NCBI GenBank assembly: GCA_002479645.1
Contig: DLOO01000083.1
Span: 15,433 to 21,679, forward strand
Direction: 5' to 3'
DNA: 6,247 bases
Source of the DNA: Lachnoclostridium sp. UBA7482
GTDB taxonomy: Bacteria; Bacillota; Clostridia; Lachnospirales; Lachnospiraceae
Below are positions 5,914 to 6,247 of the stretch, in pieces. The position numbers and the translations under genes were made by a program. The notes under the pieces are model-generated. The model saw only the letters and a program-made list of their open reading frames with translations. It searched no databases and was not told the DNA's origin. Within the stretch, counting starts at the first letter, position 1, and every line of letters begins with the position of its first letter.

Positions 5914-5943
5914 ATTATAACAATTATGCATTGCATACGTCAA
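5914..5943 (-). promoter_or_regulatory. Sigma-A type promoter of the HTH-Nudix gene, with a dyad in the spacer
   Basis: The -35 box TTGACG is at 5943-5938, the spacer is 18 bases, and the -10 box TATAAT at 5919-5914 is a perfect match. AT-rich DNA precedes it (5945-5962). The spacer contains TATGCA-A-TGCATA on the minus strand (5937-5925), a perfect 6-1-6 palindrome placed where a bound dimer would block RNA polymerase. The HTH-Nudix protein is the obvious candidate for binding there, but this is inference. Confidence 0.8.
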
Positions 5944-5968
5944 CTGCCAATAATAAATTAAGCTTCCC

Positions 5969-5978
5969 CTCGTACGAG
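5969..5978. repeat. Perfect 10-bp palindrome CTCGTACGAG
   Basis: This self-complementary sequence directly abuts the first 39-bp direct repeat. It lies 26 bases upstream of the -35 box of the HTH-Nudix promoter, so it could be a protein site or a boundary of the repeat array. Confidence 0.6.
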
Positions 5979-6059
5979 TACAGTCACGATTGGCATTTAT
6001 GCCACATCGGGACACTTTCATACAGTCACGATTGGCATCTATGCCACATCGGGACACTT
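5979..6059. repeat. Two 39-bp direct repeats with palindromic centres (42-bp period)
   Basis: Copies at 5979-6017 and 6021-6059 differ at one base (T at 5997, C at 6039) and are separated by 3 bases. Each has a centre TGGCAT-nn-ATGCCA, the single difference falling in the two loop bases. The dyad extends outward as CGAT/ATCG and then GTC/GAC, with a bulged C and one mismatch, so each unit can form a long stem. A related 9-mer CACGATTGG occurs a third time at 5858-5866 in the leader. The repeats resemble dispersed palindromic intergenic elements, but whether they recur elsewhere in the genome cannot be seen here. Confidence 0.85.
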
Positions 6060-6106
6060 CCCAAGCAGAGCATTGAACTGTATAGACAGGCACTTTCCAA
6101 TACCAC

Positions 6107-6147
6107 AAAAATCTCCGTTCGGAACACATCTATTCCAAACGGAGATT
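6107..6147 (-). terminator. Intrinsic terminator hairpin, possibly bidirectional
   Basis: Arms of 15 bases (6133-6147 and 6110-6124) flank an 8-base loop. On the minus strand all 15 positions can pair, one as G-U, and the stem runs into TTTTT (6111-6107). On the plus strand one A-C mismatch appears and a T-rich stretch follows (6146-6157). It most likely ends transcription of a minus-strand gene beyond the right edge, since no plus-strand gene precedes it here. Confidence 0.65.
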
Positions 6148-6155
6148 CTTTATTT

Positions 6156-6189
6156 TTCCATAGGAAATTCCTTTGAATTTCCTATGGAA
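6156..6189. repeat. Perfect 15-bp inverted repeat with a 4-base loop
   Basis: TTCCATAGGAAATTC (6156-6170) and its exact complement (6175-6189) are separated by CTTT. No T run follows on either strand, so it is not a standard terminator. It lies 8 bases from the neighbouring terminator hairpin. Perfect arms this long and a tiny loop suggest a mobile or dispersed palindromic element, or a strong RNA stem. Confidence 0.85.
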
Positions 6190-6228
6190 TAACAAACTAT
6201 GGATGCGCACTCACGCGAAAGGAAGCTA

Positions 6229-6242
6229 GCCGATAAATCGGC
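6229..6242. repeat. Small palindrome at the right edge
   Basis: GCCGAT-AA-ATCGGC is a perfect 6-2-6 dyad, the same geometry as the centres of the 39-bp repeats. It may belong to a larger structure cut by the edge of the window. Confidence 0.45.
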
Positions 6243-6247
6243 ACGCG

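Larger units (their letters stand above)
5773..6247. other. Gene-free region with repeats, hairpins and a promoter
   Basis: About 475 bases contain no gene I can support. Long open frames exist on both strands (5847-6176 plus, 5779-6129 minus), but both run through the direct repeats and promoter and their products look like translated repeats. The region holds, from right to left, a small palindrome at the edge (6229-6242), two adjacent hairpins, two 39-bp repeats, a 10-bp palindrome, and the promoter and leader of the HTH-Nudix gene. No tRNA or rRNA was seen. Confidence 0.7.

Noticed and set aside
5979..6059. CRISPR array
   Set aside because: There are only two copies, separated by 3 bases, so there is no spacer. 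The units are themselves palindromic and no cas gene is present.
5896..6129. Minus-strand open frame continuing through the repeats and promoter
   Set aside because: The repeat period of 42 is a multiple of three, which keeps the frame open. The promoter of the HTH-Nudix gene lies inside it, and the product is repeat-like.
5847..6176. Plus-strand open frame of 109 codons
   Set aside because: It runs through both direct repeats, giving a duplicated YSHDWHLCHIGTL peptide, and crosses hairpins. It has no convincing ribosome site and overlaps a strong minus-strand promoter.
6197..6247. C-terminal tail of a minus-strand gene entering from the right edge
   Set aside because: A 16-codon frame ends at TAG 6199-6197, but it is too short to judge, and the stretch holds a palindrome and may be part of the repeat region.

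Overview
This window looks like a low-to-medium GC Firmicute of class Clostridia, most likely Lachnospiraceae. The reasons are the short AccA without the N-terminal extension of the E. coli protein, AccA and AccD as separate Zn-ribbon-type subunits, the flavoprotein enoyl reductase FabK in place of FabI, strong AGGAGG-like ribosome sites, and a small XRE-type helix-turn-helix domain of a kind I associate with that family. The family call is inference. All genes I can support are on the minus strand, so the biological order runs from right to left.

Right part (5773-6247): about 475 bases without a convincing gene. It holds several dyad structures: a perfect 15-bp hairpin, a second hairpin that can act as a terminator, two near-identical 39-bp direct repeats with palindromic centres, and a strong sigma-A type promoter (-35 at 5938-5943, -10 at 5914-5919) with a perfect dyad in its spacer. 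This promoter should drive a 223-residue HTH-Nudix fusion protein (5101-5772), after a leader of about 135 bases. A strong intrinsic terminator (4991-5061) closes that transcription unit.

Left part (1-4974): the start of a type II fatty acid synthesis operon. A promoter (-35 TTGACA, 17-bp spacer, -10 TAAAAA) overlaps and is followed by inverted repeats that look like a repressor site. The order is then acpP, accB, accC, accD, accA, fabH and the first 29 codons of fabK, which runs off the left edge. Gaps are short or negative (acpP/accB 2 bases, accB/accC 12 bases, accC/accD overlapping by 14, accA/fabH overlapping by 8). The accD/accA gap of 102 bases is the exception.

Together the operon makes malonyl-CoA: AccC and AccB carboxylate biotin, and AccD with AccA transfers the carboxyl group to acetyl-CoA. 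It also supplies the acyl carrier, the initiating condensing enzyme FabH and the final reductase FabK. Missing from the window are fabD, fabG, fabF and fabZ, presumably further left, and any FabT or FapR-type repressor. The operon is ordinary in content. The more unusual material is the HTH-Nudix gene with its promoter dyad, the palindromic repeat region upstream of it, the operator-like dyads at acpP, and a shortened conserved segment in AccC.
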